Shown in pieces: positions 51,921 to 60,764 of a stretch of 64,000 nucleotides of DNA. The DNA comes from Caballeronia sp. TF1N1 (lineage in GTDB: Bacteria > Pseudomonadota > Gammaproteobacteria > Burkholderiales > Burkholderiaceae). The position numbers were made by a program, and so were the translations under genes. Under the pieces are notes generated by a model. It did not search any database. It worked only from the letters and a program-made list of their open reading frames with translations, and was not told the origin of the DNA. The stretch is taken from NCBI RefSeq assembly GCF_022878925.1, contig NZ_CP084627.1:496001-560000 (forward strand). The letters run 5' to 3'. Positions within the stretch are counted from its first letter, which is position 1. The number at the start of each line of letters is the position of its first letter.

Positions 51921-52157
51921 ATGTCAATTGAAGCGGACCGTATTTCCGATCTCGAAGTGAAAGTCGAAGACACGTTGTACATGTTCGATACAAAGGATCG
52001 CGCTGACGCGTTCATGCAGTGCCTTGGCAACGACTCGTTGCAGACGTGCACCACTAATCACGCGCCTGTATCGATGCGCGCTATGACGACCGACACCGGC
52101 GTGCCGGAAGGTGAACCGGGCAGCATCATCTCGCCCTCGCTTGGCGGCATGCCCTGA
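51921..52157 (+). CDS. Small hypothetical protein, 78 residues
   Basis: Starts at the ATG at 51921 with GAAGGAGCGAAGC upstream. The sequence MSIEADRISDLEVKVEDTLY and MFDTKDRADAFMQCLGNDSL reads as a short beta-alpha unit, followed by a polar tail. It converges with the GGDEF-EAL gene. No family is recognised. Confidence 0.6.
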   Translation: MSIEADRISDLEVKVEDTLYMFDTKDRADAFMQCLGNDSLQTCTTNHAPVSMRAMTTDTGVPEGEPGSIISPSLGGMP

Positions 52158-52172
52158 TCCAATGCTCAAGAA

Positions 52173-55088
52173 TCAGAGAATGGCGCTTGAAGTAGTGCGT
52201 GGCGCAAGCGCGCTGCGCGTCAGCGACTCTAGTGGCAAAGGCTTGTCGAAGAAGTAGCCTTGCGCCTGCGCTGCACCCATGTCGCGTAGCACTGCAAGCG
52301 TGGCCGCGTCCTCGACGCCTTCGGCGACAAGCGTGAGATCGAGCGACTCGGCCATTCGCACGATAGCTCGCACGATCGCGCGACTGCGAGGGCTTTCGGT
52401 CAGTTCGAGAATAAACGACTTGTCGATCTTGAGGCCGCTGAACTGATACTGATGCACATAGCTCAGGGACGAAAAGCCCGCGCCGAAGTCATCCAGTACG
52501 ACGGACATGCCGTTATCCGCGAGTCTTTGCATGGTGCGGCGCGCAAGATCCGGCTCGGCTACGAGCGCGCCTTCCGTCAGTTCGAGACACACACGCGATG
52601 GCGACACGCGATAACGCCTGAGCAGCGCAAGGACATCGTCGGCGAACTCGGGGCGCGTCATGCTATAGCTCGAACAATTGACATGCACGGGCGGCCAGTG
52701 CGCAAAGCTGGCATTGGAAAGTATCGCGGCGACGCGTTCCAGCATGTATAAGTCGAGCCGACCGATGAGACGCAGCCCTTCCACTGCAGGCAGAAATTCG
52801 CCGGGTGCCACGATACGTCCATCGGGTTGGCGCCAGCGAATCAACGCTTCGAGCGCGACCACTTGGCCACTCCCTACATCGACGATAGGCTGAAAATACG
52901 GCAGCAACTCGTCGTCGCGCTTGATCGCGTTACGCAATGCGCCCTCGCGTTCGACCTGATCGGAGACCTGTCGGCGAAGCTCCTGATTGAACACGACGAA
53001 GCTGTCGCGGCCCGCGTTCTTGACGCGATACATCGCGGTATCGGCATCGCGCAAAAGATCGGCGGGCTCGGTATGAAACTGCGTGTCCGCGCTCACGATG
53101 CCAATGCTGCACGAAGAAAACACCACATGTTCTTCGATATGAAACGGCAGATCGAAAGCCGCGAGGATGCGCTTGGCAATCGCCACCGCGTCGCGTACCG
53201 GCGCCTTGGGCGACAGCACTGCGAATTCGTCGCCGCCCAAGCGAGCGAGCAGATCGGTGGAGCGCAGACAATCGCGCAGGCGCGCGGCGGCCTGCACCAG
53301 CAACATGTCTCCGAAATGATGACCCAGGCTGTCGTTCACCACCTTGAAGCGATCGAGGTCGATGAACATCACCGAGAGCTCATCGCCGCGTGTCTGGTAG
53401 TCGTGCCATGCACCACGCAGCCGATGCATCAGATGACTGCGGTTGGGCAGGCCGGTCAATGCATCGTGCGAATTCTCGTACAGCAGACGCGCGTTGACAT
53501 CGTCGAGTTCACGCGTACGGGCCTGCACACGGGCTTCGAGCTCGAGGTTGGCTGCATGCAATGCTTCGGCATCGCGGCGGCGCGAGAGGGCGGTATCGAT
53601 ATGGCGCGATACGAAGGTCAGCAACTCCTGATCGCGCTGCGAATAGCGCACGAGCGGCGAGTAACTTTGCACCGCGAGCACGCCGCGCACGACATCGCCA
53701 TCGAACAGCGGAATGCCGAGCCACGAGCGCAGGCGCACGTCGTCGTGATCGGTTTCGAACGCCCCTTCCGCGATGAGACGCAGCGCTTCCTGATGATCGA
53801 TGAGACGCGCGCGGCGTTCGCGAATCACATACTCGGTGAGCCCACGCTGGCCGCGACGCGGCTCGGGCCGCTCCTGCACGATCTCATCGACGTAATAGGG
53901 AAACGAGACTTCGCATGTTTCGGTTTCGAAGAGCGCCACATAAAAATTGCGCGCATAGAGCAGCTCGCCGACGATGCCATGCAGACTGCGAAAGAACTCC
54001 ATCATGTCGCCGGGCCGGCTCGACAATTCCGCGATCTGATAGAGCGCTGCTTGCAGATGTTCGGAACGCTCGCGCTCGGCAATGCCATGTCGCAAAGCAG
54101 CGTTGAGCTTCGACAACTCGGAGGTTCGGCGGGCGACCTGTTCTTCCAGATCCGCGCGATGCAGGATACGGTCGAGCGCCATTGCGACGTGACGCGCCAC
54201 GACTAAAAACAGCGCGCGGTCCTCGGCGGTGTACATGCGCGAGACGTCATAGACCTGCATGGCCAGCATGCCGAAGACTTCGTCGGACGCATTCTTGAGC
54301 GGCGCGCCCATCCAGAACTCGGGGCGATCGCCGATGCAATAGAAACGCTCCGCGCGTTCGGCGGCGCAGATGTCGGCTGCGGTCACGAAGAGCGGCTGCT
54401 CGCTCGTGAGCACTTGCCCTGTCATCGAAAGACGCTTGGGATCGAGAATGTCGTAGTTCTCGGCGGCGACCACGTCCGTGTCGATCACATCGACGTAATA
54501 CGGATAGGTGATCTTGCCGGTCTTGCGGTCGTAGAGCGCGAGGTAGAAGTTCTCGGCGTCGATGAGCGTGCCGAGACGCTCGTGCACGCAACGCAGAAAG
54601 TCCGCGCGCTCGGGCACCGAACTGGCGAGATACGCGATCTCATACAACACGCGTTGCGTGAGTTGCGCGCGCGCGAGGACATCGGCCTGCACGCGTTCAC
54701 CAAGTGCGCGCGCGAGTTCAGCGAGATGTGCATTGTCGCTGTATGCCACCGGCGCGAGCAGCCAGCCGAGCACGCTTTCGCCGCGGCCGGTCGGCCATGC
54801 ATGCCAGCCGTGCGCGGCGCAGGCTTTCGCGAGGCGGTCCTCAGCGATGTCGCTTGGCCACGCTGGTATGCAAAATTCATTGCCCTGGCGTTCAAGATGC
54901 AATTGCTCCCCCGCGCGATACCAAGCCCATGTGTTGGGGCAAGCGGACGCGGCAGTGTCCCGCAGCAAGGCGTCGATGGACGGTGCGATGTTCGCCGGCG
55001 CGGCATCGTCCGCGCCAGCGTCGGTCACGTCTTCCTGTGCGGCCTGAGCCGCCTGCAGTGGCGCGTTATACGCGGAAAACACACTCAT
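52173..55088 (-). CDS. GAF-GAF-GGDEF-EAL cyclic-di-GMP turnover protein
   Basis: Cytoplasmic protein of 971 residues with two GAF sensor domains (about 140-310 and 345-510), a short coiled linker (RRDAEALHAANLELEARVQA), a GGDEF domain about 540-695 with an intact RLGGDEFAVL active site, and an EAL domain about 715-960. EAL catalytic motifs are present: VALEALIRW, ELTEGAL, LDDFGAGFSSL, LKIDKSFI, EGVE and QGYFF. Both synthesis and hydrolysis of c-di-GMP are therefore chemically possible. No transmembrane helix is seen. The ATG at 55088 (MSVFSAYNAPLQAAQAAQ) is the only early start. It stands alone between convergent and divergent neighbours. Confidence 0.9.
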   Translation of the reverse strand: MSVFSAYNAPLQAAQAAQEDVTDAGADDAAPANIAPSIDALLRDTAASACPNTWAWYRAGEQLHLERQGNEFCIPAWPSDIAEDRLAKACAAHGWHAWPTGRGESVLGWLLAPVAYSDNAHLAELARALGERVQADVLARAQLTQRVLYEIAYLASSVPERADFLRCVHERLGTLIDAENFYLALYDRKTGKITYPYYVDVIDTDVVAAENYDILDPKRLSMTGQVLTSEQPLFVTAADICAAERAERFYCIGDRPEFWMGAPLKNASDEVFGMLAMQVYDVSRMYTAEDRALFLVVARHVAMALDRILHRADLEEQVARRTSELSKLNAALRHGIAERERSEHLQAALYQIAELSSRPGDMMEFFRSLHGIVGELLYARNFYVALFETETCEVSFPYYVDEIVQERPEPRRGQRGLTEYVIRERRARLIDHQEALRLIAEGAFETDHDDVRLRSWLGIPLFDGDVVRGVLAVQSYSPLVRYSQRDQELLTFVSRHIDTALSRRRDAEALHAANLELEARVQARTRELDDVNARLLYENSHDALTGLPNRSHLMHRLRGAWHDYQTRGDELSVMFIDLDRFKVVNDSLGHHFGDMLLVQAAARLRDCLRSTDLLARLGGDEFAVLSPKAPVRDAVAIAKRILAAFDLPFHIEEHVVFSSCSIGIVSADTQFHTEPADLLRDADTAMYRVKNAGRDSFVVFNQELRRQVSDQVEREGALRNAIKRDDELLPYFQPIVDVGSGQVVALEALIRWRQPDGRIVAPGEFLPAVEGLRLIGRLDLYMLERVAAILSNASFAHWPPVHVNCSSYSMTRPEFADDVLALLRRYRVSPSRVCLELTEGALVAEPDLARRTMQRLADNGMSVVLDDFGAGFSSLSYVHQYQFSGLKIDKSFILELTESPRSRAIVRAIVRMAESLDLTLVAEGVEDAATLAVLRDMGAAQAQGYFFDKPLPLESLTRSALAPRTTSSAIL

Positions 55089-55260
55089 CGGCGCTCCAGG
55101 CCCTCAGGCCGCCTCGTCGGACGGTTGGTTAAGCAAAGCGGCTCGCGCACGGTTGCCCGAAGCGCCTCATGCAATCGCTCTTACTCTGGTATCGGCAGCG
55201 AGCATACAGCCTTGAGCATGGATGACAAAAAAAGCAGCAGGATTGGCTTTTGCATGCACT

Positions 55261-56250
55261 TTATGCCGATACCGCCGCGCGGGCGAAGCGCTCGCGGTAA
55301 GTCTGAGGCGCAACCCCGAGTGCGCGCACGAAGCCGCGTCGCATGGTTTCTTCCGAACCGAAGCCGCAGCGTGCCGCAATGCGCTTGACCGGCAGGTCCG
55401 TGTCGCCCAGCATACGGCGCGCGGCTTCCAGCCGCATTTGTTCGATGGCGCGAGCAGGCGTTGCGCCGGTCTGCGCCCGGTAATGACGCACGAAGCTGCG
55501 CTCGCTCATGCCGACGCGCGCCGCCAGCGTTCCGATGGATAAATTGCATGCAAGATTCTCCGCGATCCACGCATGCAATTCGCCGAAGCGTTCGCCCGAG
55601 TCCTTCTGCAGCGAAAGCGCGGCGCTGAACTGCGCCTGCCCGCCGGGGCGCTTCAGAAACACGACGAGATGACGCGCGACATCGAGCGCGAGCGCGCGTC
55701 CGAGATCATCTTCGACGAGCGCAAGCGCCAGGTCGATTCCCGCTGTCACGCCCGCGGAGGTCCAGAGATCGCCGTCGCGGATGAAGATGGGATCGGACTC
55801 GACCCGCACCGCCGGAAAGCGGCTCGCGAGCTCGGCGCAGCGCGTCCAGTGCGTGACGGCGCGGCGTTCGTCCAGCAGGCCGGTCGCCGCAAGCAGAAAG
55901 GCGCCGGTACACACCGATGCCGTGCGGCGCGCATGAGCGGACCGCGCGCGCACCCAGTCGACCAGCGTGCGGTCGCGCAGCGCTTCATGCACGCCCCAGC
56001 CGCCCGCGATGACGAGCGTGTCGCACGGCTCGCGCGCATCGGGCAGCGCTTCGCCGATCAGCCCTAGTCCCGCCGATGCTGTCACCGTGCCGCCCGGCGC
56101 GACGACTCTCGCGCGATAAGGGCGTGGCATGCCGGCCTCGCGCGCCAGTTCGTTCGCGGACGCGAACACCTGCAAGGGACCGGCGACATCGAGCAACTGG
56201 ACGTCGGGAAAGGCGAGTATGTCGATGATGCGTGGCTTCGGCGATGACAT
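55261..56250 (-). CDS. GlxA-family transcriptional regulator (DJ-1/PfpI plus AraC HTH)
   Basis: Regulator of 329 residues. The N-terminal DJ-1/PfpI domain (IIDILAFPDVQLLDVAGPLQ, then RTASVCTGAFLLAATGLLD with its Cys) probably senses a ligand. The C-terminal AraC domain has two HTH segments (IGTLAARVGMSERSFVRHYR and PVKRIAARCGFGSEETMRRG). I chose the ATG at 56250 (MSSPKPRIIDIL). It diverges from a PfpI-family enzyme gene across about 115 bp, the arrangement seen for isonitrile hydratase and its activator. Effector unknown. Confidence 0.88.
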   Translation of the reverse strand: MSSPKPRIIDILAFPDVQLLDVAGPLQVFASANELAREAGMPRPYRARVVAPGGTVTASAGLGLIGEALPDAREPCDTLVIAGGWGVHEALRDRTLVDWVRARSAHARRTASVCTGAFLLAATGLLDERRAVTHWTRCAELASRFPAVRVESDPIFIRDGDLWTSAGVTAGIDLALALVEDDLGRALALDVARHLVVFLKRPGGQAQFSAALSLQKDSGERFGELHAWIAENLACNLSIGTLAARVGMSERSFVRHYRAQTGATPARAIEQMRLEAARRMLGDTDLPVKRIAARCGFGSEETMRRGFVRALGVAPQTYRERFARAAVSA

Positions 56251-56365
56251 GATAGCTAGGGCGCTTGGCGTAAAAGGTGGGGCGATCGACCATCTCGCCA
56301 TAGCGTAGCGGCGTAGGATGCATTCGTCCACCTTCATTCTTCAACCTGCCATGAGAGAGAAAGCG

Positions 56366-57055
56366 ATGACCCTTCAAATCGGCCTGCTGCTTTTCCCGCG
56401 CGTTCAACAACTCGACCTCACCGGTCCGTACGAAGTCTTTGCGCATCTGCCGGACGCTAAAGTGCATCTTGTATGCAAAACGCTCGCGCCTGTTCCCTCC
56501 AGTACAGGGATGCAACTCACACCCGACACATCGTTCGCGGAATGCCCCACGCTCGACGTGCTCTGTGTTCCCGGAGGCGAAGGCGTCGGCGCTCTGATGG
56601 AAGACGAGGAAACGCTTGCGTTCATCCGCCAGCAGGCCAAGGGCGCTCGCTTCATCACTTCGGTATGCACCGGTTCACTCGTTCTCGGCGCGGCCGGTTT
56701 GCTGCGCGGCATGCGTGCGACGACGCATTGGGCTTTTCACGAACTGCTGGGCGAATTCGATGCGACGCCCGTGCACGCCCGCGTGGTGCGCGACGGCGCC
56801 TTGTTCACGGGCGGTGGAATCACGGCGGGCATCGACTTCGCGCTGACGCTCGCGGCTGAACTCGTCGGCGAGCACGAGGCGCAGGCCATTCAACTGCAAA
56901 TGGAGTACGCGCCCGCGCCGCCGTTCGATGCCGGCGATCCGAATCACGCGCCTGCCGCCGTAGTGGCGGACGTGCGGGAGCGCTCGGCGGCTTCGCTCGC
57001 AAAGCGCAGGGAAATCACGAAGCGCGCGGTGCATCGGCTCGGATTGAATGCATGA
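56366..57055 (+). CDS. inhA: DJ-1/PfpI family protein, isonitrile hydratase-like
   Basis: Protein of 229 residues from the ATG at 56366 (MTLQIGLLLFPRVQQLDLTG), with GAGAGAAAGCG upstream. The nucleophile elbow TSVCTGSLVLGAAGLLRG near residue 98 and VPGGEGVGALMEDEETLAF match InhA of Pseudomonas, which hydrates isonitriles to N-formamides. The adjacent divergent GlxA-type regulator supports the call. A short insertion-rich C-terminus (AKRREITKRAVHRLG) is present. The substrate is inferred; other DJ-1 enzymes share the fold. Confidence 0.82.
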   Translation: MTLQIGLLLFPRVQQLDLTGPYEVFAHLPDAKVHLVCKTLAPVPSSTGMQLTPDTSFAECPTLDVLCVPGGEGVGALMEDEETLAFIRQQAKGARFITSVCTGSLVLGAAGLLRGMRATTHWAFHELLGEFDATPVHARVVRDGALFTGGGITAGIDFALTLAAELVGEHEAQAIQLQMEYAPAPPFDAGDPNHAPAAVVADVRERSAASLAKRREITKRAVHRLGLNA

Positions 57056-57100
57056 TGCAAAATGCCGGCATGCCGCATTTTGAATGCCAAATGCCTGTAT

Positions 57101-57535
57101 TCAGAACCGCTTTTGCATGAAGTACCGCGCACGTCCTGCATGGAAATCCGCCAGTTCGCCGAAGACTTCGAAACCGTGGCGAGCATAAAGATCGCGGGCT
57201 GCAGGATTGAGCGTATCGAGCCACGCGGCGCGGCAGCCGCGCTTGCGTGCCTCGACTTCGGCGGCGTCGAGCGCGCGAGCGCCAAGTCCGCGACCGCGCG
57301 CATCTTCGCGAACCCAGAGCCATTTGACGAAAAGCCATTCCCACGCGGTGAAGCCCGCGAGGCCGCCTACAAAGTCGTCGCCTTGATAAAGCGAAACGGC
57401 CAGGTCGCGATGATCGCTTGGTCCGAGTTGACCGGCATTGAACGCGGCGAGACCGCCTGCCACATCGGACTCGAACGATGCGTCGATCCAGTCGGTCACG
57501 GATACCGTCACTTGGATACGCTCGCCCTGCATCAA
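57101..57535 (-). CDS. GNAT-family N-acetyltransferase
   Basis: Acetyltransferase of 144 residues with the acetyl-CoA pyrophosphate loop VREDARGRGLGARALDAAEV near residue 76 (R/Q-x-x-G-x-G/A form) and the conserved NPAARDLYARHGFEVFGEL at the C-terminal end. The start is MMQGERIQVTVSVTD. It overlaps the SBP-like gene upstream by four bases on the same strand, so the two are probably translated from one message. Substrate unknown; small molecules or amines are typical. Confidence 0.85.
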   Translation of the reverse strand: MMQGERIQVTVSVTDWIDASFESDVAGGLAAFNAGQLGPSDHRDLAVSLYQGDDFVGGLAGFTAWEWLFVKWLWVREDARGRGLGARALDAAEVEARKRGCRAAWLDTLNPAARDLYARHGFEVFGELADFHAGRARYFMQKRF

Positions 57536-58272
57536 AGCTGCTCCGGCGGCGCAAGCGAGACGCCGGTAATGCCGTGTCGCGCGAACGCATCCTGAATAAA
57601 GCCCGACCGTTTGATGTCCTCGATGAAGTCGCGAAGATACTGCGTGGCCGCATCGCCGCGAGTCTTCGGCAAGCCCATTGCCTGCCTGATCACCATGAAG
57701 CGCCCGTCGATCAGCCGTACCCCGGGCGTGCGAGCGGCGTCGGCCTCGAGTTGCTGCTTCACGCCCGCGGCGACCTCGATCCCGTCGCGCAGAAAAGTGT
57801 CGACCACCGCCTCCGACAGTCCAGTGCGCACGAGTTGAGCATGCTGCAACTCGCGCGTCAGGAAGAGGTCGTATGCGCTCCCTTTGCCCACCATGATGCG
57901 ATTGCCCTCGCGATCCACATCCTCGATGCGAGAAAGCGGCGAGTCATTGCGCACCAGATAACACCCTTCGATCAGCACATACGGTGCAGTGAACGCAATG
58001 CCCGCGCCACGCAGCGGATCGATCGCGAAGAAGCCGACATCGGCCTGTTCCGCCGTCACCGTCTCCACCGATTGCGCGGCGTTGGGAAAGGAATTGAATG
58101 CAATCTCGACGCTGAGCCGCGCGGCCAGTTCGCGGGCAATATCCACGGAGACGCCGCTGGGCTCGCTGCTCGCCGAATCGCGATGCACGAGCACGGGGTT
58201 TCCAAGGTTGAGCGCCGCGCGAAGCGTGCCGGTTGGAGCAAGAGCGTTTTTCGTGGTCGCGGTTAGCGTCAT
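57532..58272 (-). CDS. Leaderless solute-binding-type (SBP_bac_3) protein
   Basis: Protein of 246 residues that matches the amino-acid ABC transporter binding domain: GTLRAALNLGNPVLVHRDSA, SGVSVDIARELAARLSVEIA, ADVGFFAIDPLRGAGIAFTA and VGKGSAYDLFLTREL. The ATG at 58272 (MTLTATTKNALAPTGT) is set by GGAAGACC; no signal peptide precedes the mature fold. No permease or ATPase adjoins it. It forms a unit with the GNAT gene, overlapping by four bases, which suggests a cytoplasmic sensing or enzyme role rather than transport. Confidence 0.8.
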   Translation of the reverse strand: MTLTATTKNALAPTGTLRAALNLGNPVLVHRDSASSEPSGVSVDIARELAARLSVEIAFNSFPNAAQSVETVTAEQADVGFFAIDPLRGAGIAFTAPYVLIEGCYLVRNDSPLSRIEDVDREGNRIMVGKGSAYDLFLTRELQHAQLVRTGLSEAVVDTFLRDGIEVAAGVKQQLEADAARTPGVRLIDGRFMVIRQAMGLPKTRGDAATQYLRDFIEDIKRSGFIQDAFARHGITGVSLAPPEQL

Positions 58273-58372
58273 GGTCTTCCTTCGATGAGAGACGTTGGCA
58301 TCTTGCGTTCTGCATGCAAACCGATCCGATGCAGAATACGCGATGCGCCAACCATCTGGCAAAGGAGAACGC

Positions 58373-58885
58373 ATGCAGATACCCAGCATAGACAGTCGCG
58401 AGTTGATCGATCGCCTCAAGCTCGAACCGCATCCCGAGGGCGGCTACTTTCGTGAGACCTATCGCGCGAATTCAGGAGTCACGCGCAAGGGCGAGGACGA
58501 TCTCCGTTCGGCATCGACAGCCATCTATTTCCTCCTTTGCGATGGCGCTTACTCCGCCTGGCACCGTATTCGGTCGGATGAAGTCTGGCATTTCTATGCG
58601 GGTGACTCGATCGATGTCCATGTGCTCCATTCGAACGGAGAACTGCTGACGCATCGACTCGGCAATGCGCTTGAAGATCCGCAGGCGGCGTTTCAGGCGG
58701 TCGTCAACGCGGGTGACTGGTTTGCCGCCGAATGCCATGAACCAGGCGGTGCCGCGCTCGTCGGCTGCACGGTGGCGCCAGGGTTCGAGTTCAGCGAGTT
58801 CGAATTGGCCGCGCCCGGCGCGCTCGGGGCGCGTTATCCACGGCATCGCCAGTTGATCGAGCGGCTTGAGCTTAAGCGTCTGTGA
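58373..58885 (+). CDS. Cupin-like DUF985 family protein
   Basis: Protein of 170 residues from the ATG at 58373 with AAAGGAGAACGC upstream. The family opening LIDRLKLEPHPEGGYFRETY is diagnostic of DUF985, with a cupin-style AWHRIRSDEVWHFYAGDSID (His and Glu candidate metal ligands) and ALVGCTVAPGFEFSEFELA. Relatives are thought to be small RmlC-like barrel proteins; no reaction is assigned. It diverges from the SBP-like gene across about 100 bp. Confidence 0.88.
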   Translation: MQIPSIDSRELIDRLKLEPHPEGGYFRETYRANSGVTRKGEDDLRSASTAIYFLLCDGAYSAWHRIRSDEVWHFYAGDSIDVHVLHSNGELLTHRLGNALEDPQAAFQAVVNAGDWFAAECHEPGGAALVGCTVAPGFEFSEFELAAPGALGARYPRHRQLIERLELKRL

Positions 58886-58970
58886 GCCAAATGAAAGTCA
58901 GGCGCGCGGTTTGCTGTGAATCGGCTAAGAAATGAAAAGCAACTGAGCAAACGAGCAAACCGAAAGCGCC

Positions 58971-59225
58971 ATGGACGATTCCCTTATCCGCCTGCGGGCG
59001 AAGATTGCAAGGCAAATCGCCGAGCGAGAAGCAACCCTACAACCGATGCGCGACTACGCAGTTCTTGGAGGCAACGCCACCCCCGAACGAACTTACTGCC
59101 CCGTTACCCTCGCGGCATTGGAGCAAGACCTTTGCGGCTGGAAGCGCATGGCCGCAAAATTGGAGACGACTGTTTTGTTCGAGCCGCGCGAACATCGCGC
59201 GTTGCGCATGCCGCGTCTGCGTTAA
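58971..59225 (+). CDS. Small hypothetical protein, 84 residues
   Basis: Frame MDDSLIRLRAKIARQIAERE, then CPVTLAALEQDLCGWKRMAA and KLETTVLFEPREHRALRMPR. It is Arg-rich with a helical N-terminus and two cysteines. It has a weak ribosome-binding site (GAAAG). It ends 60 bp before the dehydrogenase gene and could be a real small gene or a spurious frame. No family recognised. Confidence 0.4.
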   Translation: MDDSLIRLRAKIARQIAEREATLQPMRDYAVLGGNATPERTYCPVTLAALEQDLCGWKRMAAKLETTVLFEPREHRALRMPRLR

Positions 59226-59284
59226 GCAAGCGTCGGCCTTTGCGGTCAAAATGATTAGCGCAACGCTAACCACGGAGACCCGCA

Positions 59285-60139
59285 ATGTCAGCATCGAAGC
59301 AAGACACGCCTGTCTGGTTCATCACCGGCTGTTCCACCGGCTTTGGCCGTGAACTCGCATCCGCTGTGCTTGTGCGCGGCTGGCGTGCTGTCGTCGCCGC
59401 TCGCGATCCCGCCCGCGTCGCCGACATCGTCGAGCCTGCAGGCGATAGAGCCATTGCGGTTCGGCTCGACGTCACGCGCCCGGACGACATCACCGCTTCA
59501 GTAAAAGCGGCGCACGATGCGTTCGGTCAGATCGACGTATTGGTCAATAATGCCGGCTTCGGCTATTTGGCCGCAGTCGAGGAAGGCGAGGACGACGAGG
59601 TACGCGCGATGTTCGAAACCAATTTCTTCGGCGCGGCTGCGATGATTCGCGCGGTATTGCCAGGCATGCGTGAGCGTCGCGCGGGGCACGTGGTCAACAT
59701 CACATCCGTGGGCGGCCTGGTTGGTAACCCGGGCAGCGGGTATTACGCTGCGACCAAGTTTGCGCTCGAAGGCCTCGGCGAAGCGCTCGCGCGCGAGACC
59801 GAGGGCCTTGGCATCAAGGTCACGGCCGTCGAACCAGGACCTTTTCGCACGGATTGGGCGGGCCGCTCGCTTAAGCAGACCCAGCGTTCGATTGACGATT
59901 ACGATGCCGTCGCCGGTCGCCGTCGCGCGGGGATTGCCGAGCTTAGCGGAAGACAAGCGGGTGATCCGGTGCGCGCGGTGCAGGTCATCATCGAAGCCGT
60001 GGAAGCTAAAAATCCGCCCGCGCATCTCGTGCTTGGCAACATTGGGCTTCAAGCCGTGCGGGCCAAGCTTGCAGCGCTTAACGCGGATATCGATACCTGG
60101 CAAGAACGCAGCGCCTGGAGCGACAACCCGCTCGATTAA
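59285..60139 (+). CDS. Short-chain dehydrogenase/reductase
   Basis: NAD(P)-dependent oxidoreductase of 284 residues. The cofactor motif is TGCSTGFGRELASAVL near residue 15, NNAGFGYL near 88, the catalytic Ser in NITSVGGL near 138, and YYAATKFAL (Tyr-x-x-x-Lys) near 153. This is the classical SDR type with a GCSTGxG opening, common in uncharacterised alcohol or sugar dehydrogenases. CGGAGACCCGCA precedes the ATG. Substrate unknown. Confidence 0.9.
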   Translation: MSASKQDTPVWFITGCSTGFGRELASAVLVRGWRAVVAARDPARVADIVEPAGDRAIAVRLDVTRPDDITASVKAAHDAFGQIDVLVNNAGFGYLAAVEEGEDDEVRAMFETNFFGAAAMIRAVLPGMRERRAGHVVNITSVGGLVGNPGSGYYAATKFALEGLGEALARETEGLGIKVTAVEPGPFRTDWAGRSLKQTQRSIDDYDAVAGRRRAGIAELSGRQAGDPVRAVQVIIEAVEAKNPPAHLVLGNIGLQAVRAKLAALNADIDTWQERSAWSDNPLD

Positions 60140-60237
60140 AAGCATCAGCTTCGAACCTCAGGCCCGCTTATTGCGCTATTGGTTATTGCGCTCGATCTTC
60201 GACGCTTGTGCTATTTACGCTTTGGGAAAAATCCATC

Positions 60238-60582
60238 ATGCGCGTGCTTTTCGTTGAAGATGACGTTGGTCTTTGCGACGCTTTCAGCGCGCTTGCCCGC
60301 GCCTCCGGGCATATCGCAGATGTCGCATACGATGGACACCGGGCGCTTGAACTCGCGTCGGAAAATCGCTACGACACGATATTTATCGACATAGGCCTGC
60401 CGGATTTCGATGGTCGCGATCTTTGCAGACGGTTGCGCGCTGCCGGGCCGAGCCAGCTTGCTTGCGTCGTCGCGGTAACGGGTGACGACCGGCACCGTGA
60501 CAGCGAACAGGAACAATTCGACGGCTACTACCTCAAGCCCTTCACTGAAGAAGGCTTTATGGCGGTCTTAGCGGCTTGCTAA
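60238..60582 (+). CDS. Stand-alone response regulator receiver domain
   Basis: Receiver of 114 residues. The start is MRVLFVEDDVGLCDAFSAL with the acidic pair Glu7/Asp8-Asp9. The phospho-acceptor Asp is in IFIDIGLPDFDG near residue 52 and the Lys of strand 5 in GYYLKPFTEEGF near 101. There is no output domain and no adjacent kinase gene. It could receive phosphate from one of the two orphan kinases in this window, which is speculation. A strong terminator follows. Confidence 0.88.
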   Translation: MRVLFVEDDVGLCDAFSALARASGHIADVAYDGHRALELASENRYDTIFIDIGLPDFDGRDLCRRLRAAGPSQLACVVAVTGDDRHRDSEQEQFDGYYLKPFTEEGFMAVLAAC

Positions 60583-60607
60583 AGAAAGCAATTAAAGACG
60601 CAATAAA

Positions 60608-60643
60608 AACGTCCGTTCATTTAGAACGGACGTTCTTTTTTTT
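60608..60643 (+). terminator. Rho-independent terminator after the receiver gene
   Basis: Perfect 11-bp stem AACGTCCGTTC (60608-60618) and GAACGGACGTT (60624-60634) around ATTTA, followed by a run of eight T (60636-60643). It is a textbook terminator 26 bp after the stop codon. Confidence 0.93.
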
Positions 60644-60764
60644 GTGCTTAAGGGAAATACAGGAAAAAACGTAGCCGCACAGAAAAGTCCGTTTGTACAA
60701 TGCCCTTAACGGAGATTTGAGGTCTGCCCAAAGAGGCAATAGCAGGAGACAACCCAAAAACGAC

